A stretch of 38,532 nucleotides of DNA from Bryobacterales bacterium (lineage in GTDB: Bacteria > Acidobacteriota > Terriglobia > Bryobacterales > Bryobacteraceae), in NCBI GenBank assembly GCA_003166875.1, contig PMUN01000076.1, positions 8,711 to 47,242 of the forward strand, in the 5' to 3' direction. Made by a program: the position numbers and the translations under genes. Positions 37,540-38,532 of the stretch are shown here, piece after piece. Positions within the stretch are counted from its first letter, which is position 1. Each line of letters starts with the position of its first letter. Below the pieces are notes generated by a model. The model was given only the letters and a program-made list of their open reading frames with translations. It had not been told where the DNA came from and made no database searches.

Positions 37540-38460
37540 TTGTCTCTGCTTGAGGGAGTATTCTCGGTCTTACCAACTCCGTTCTTGGACGATGGAGCGC
37601 TCGATATCGAGAGCTTGTGCCGCGTGGTGGATCTGTTCATCGCCGCTGGAGTGAACGGTCTCACGGCACTGGGCGTTACGGGCGAGGTAGCGCGGTTGAA
37701 CGACGTGGAGCGCCACACCGTTCTTGAGGCCGTGATCGATCAAGCGGCAGGGAGAGTAGCTGTGGTGGCCGGCGCCACTTCCGACGGTCTCCGCACTTCG
37801 ATCGAATATACACGCGCTGCAAAGGACACAGGCGCAGCCGCGGTGATGATCAGTCCCCCGCGCATGGCGAAGCTCAACTCGGACGCAGTGGTGCGTCACT
37901 TCGCCGGTGTGGCTGAAGCGGTGGACATTGAGATCGTGGTCCAGGATTTTCCGCCCATCTCCGGATTTACCATGGAGCCGGCTCTGTTGGCGCGCATCAC
38001 CCGTGAGATTCCTCGAGCGCGGACCATCAAGCTGGAAGATCCTCCGACACCTTTTAAGACAACGCGGATTCTCGAAGCCACGAAAGACATCCCGGTTCGT
38101 ATCTTCGGCGGACTGGGCGGCGTGTTTCTGCTGGAGGAATTGCTCGCCGGCGCGACCGGAGCCATGACCGGCTTCGCTTACCCCGAGATCCTAGTCGAGA
38201 TCATAAGTGCATTCCGTTCTGGCAACGTAGACCACGCCGCGGATGTGTTCTATCGGACCGTCCCTCTGATGAGGTTCGAGTTTCAAGAAGGTATCGGGAT
38301 GGCTATACGCAAAGAGGTGCTGCGCCGGCGAGGGGCACTGGCGACCGGCGCGCTACGGGCTCCCGGCGCCAAGCTGGATGCTGTCACTATCGCCGCACTC
38401 GATCGGGTACTGGCCTGGGTGCATTCGAGCTATCCCATGAAAATGGAAGCTTCGAAATGA
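37540..38460 (+). CDS. DapA / N-acetylneuraminate lyase-superfamily protein (dihydrodipicolinate synthase family)
   Basis: TTG start with AGGAGA upstream; 'GVFSVLPTPFLDDGALDIESL', 'LGVTGEVARLNDVERHTVLE', Schiff-base Lys region 'ARTIKLEDPPTPFKT', 'GATGAMTGFAYPEILVEI'. Confidence 0.9.
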   Translation: MSLLEGVFSVLPTPFLDDGALDIESLCRVVDLFIAAGVNGLTALGVTGEVARLNDVERHTVLEAVIDQAAGRVAVVAGATSDGLRTSIEYTRAAKDTGAAAVMISPPRMAKLNSDAVVRHFAGVAEAVDIEIVVQDFPPISGFTMEPALLARITREIPRARTIKLEDPPTPFKTTRILEATKDIPVRIFGGLGGVFLLEELLAGATGAMTGFAYPEILVEIISAFRSGNVDHAADVFYRTVPLMRFEFQEGIGMAIRKEVLRRRGALATGALRAPGAKLDAVTIAALDRVLAWVHSSYPMKMEASK

Positions 38461-38485
38461 AACTCGCGAGATGTCGAAATTCGAT

Positions 38486-38532
38486 GGCGTTCGCATGAGT
38501 GCGAACGCGGCAAACACGAGTGTTCGCGCCAC
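38486..38532. repeat. Paired-hairpin REP-like element, copy B (reaches window end)
   Basis: GGCGTTCGCATGAGTGCGAACGCGGCAAACACGAGTGTTCGCGCCAC; aligns to 15165-15211 without gaps. Confidence 0.8.

Noticed and set aside
1-38532. CRISPR arrays, rRNA, tRNA, prophage or IS transposase genes
   Set aside because: No regularly spaced direct repeats, no recognisable RNA gene signatures and no transposase or integrase motifs seen by eye; tRNAscan or Rfam could still find something small.

Overview
The window looks like Acidobacteria of the Solibacter lineage: a TIGR03437-like C-terminal domain, a VWFA-related protein, an Oar-type TonB-dependent receptor, and paired TPR and CRTAC1/ASPIC-UnbV proteins. 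The right two thirds (about 16.9-38.5 kb) is a dense L-arabinose/arabinoside catabolic locus: GH31, GH51, AraD, AraB, a non-classical FucI/AraA-type isomerase, a 2-TM small protein, an SSS symporter, a LacI regulator, two tandem GH127, an S9-type peptidase, GH39, an FAD-dependent oxidoreductase and a DapA-family lyase. By eye I find a recurrent palindrome, consensus TGTAAKCGCTTACA, at six gene starts (plus two weaker sites). It includes the lacI promoter region and the promoter region of a TonB receptor about 7 kb outside the sugar genes, so it defines a candidate LacI regulon. The lead hypothesis is a hydroxyproline-rich glycoprotein (extensin-like) utilisation locus that joins beta-L-arabinofuranoside removal, peptide cleavage and possibly hydroxyproline/keto-acid catabolism under one operator. 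Other highlights are a DisA_N-like (DACNV-type) putative nucleotide cyclase next to a VapBC module, a large di-haem beta-propeller ORF missing from the ORF track because it runs off the left edge, and REP-like hairpins including a two-copy paired hairpin with compensatory stem changes. I saw no rRNA, tRNA or CRISPR array. All family calls come from reading motifs; no database search was run.
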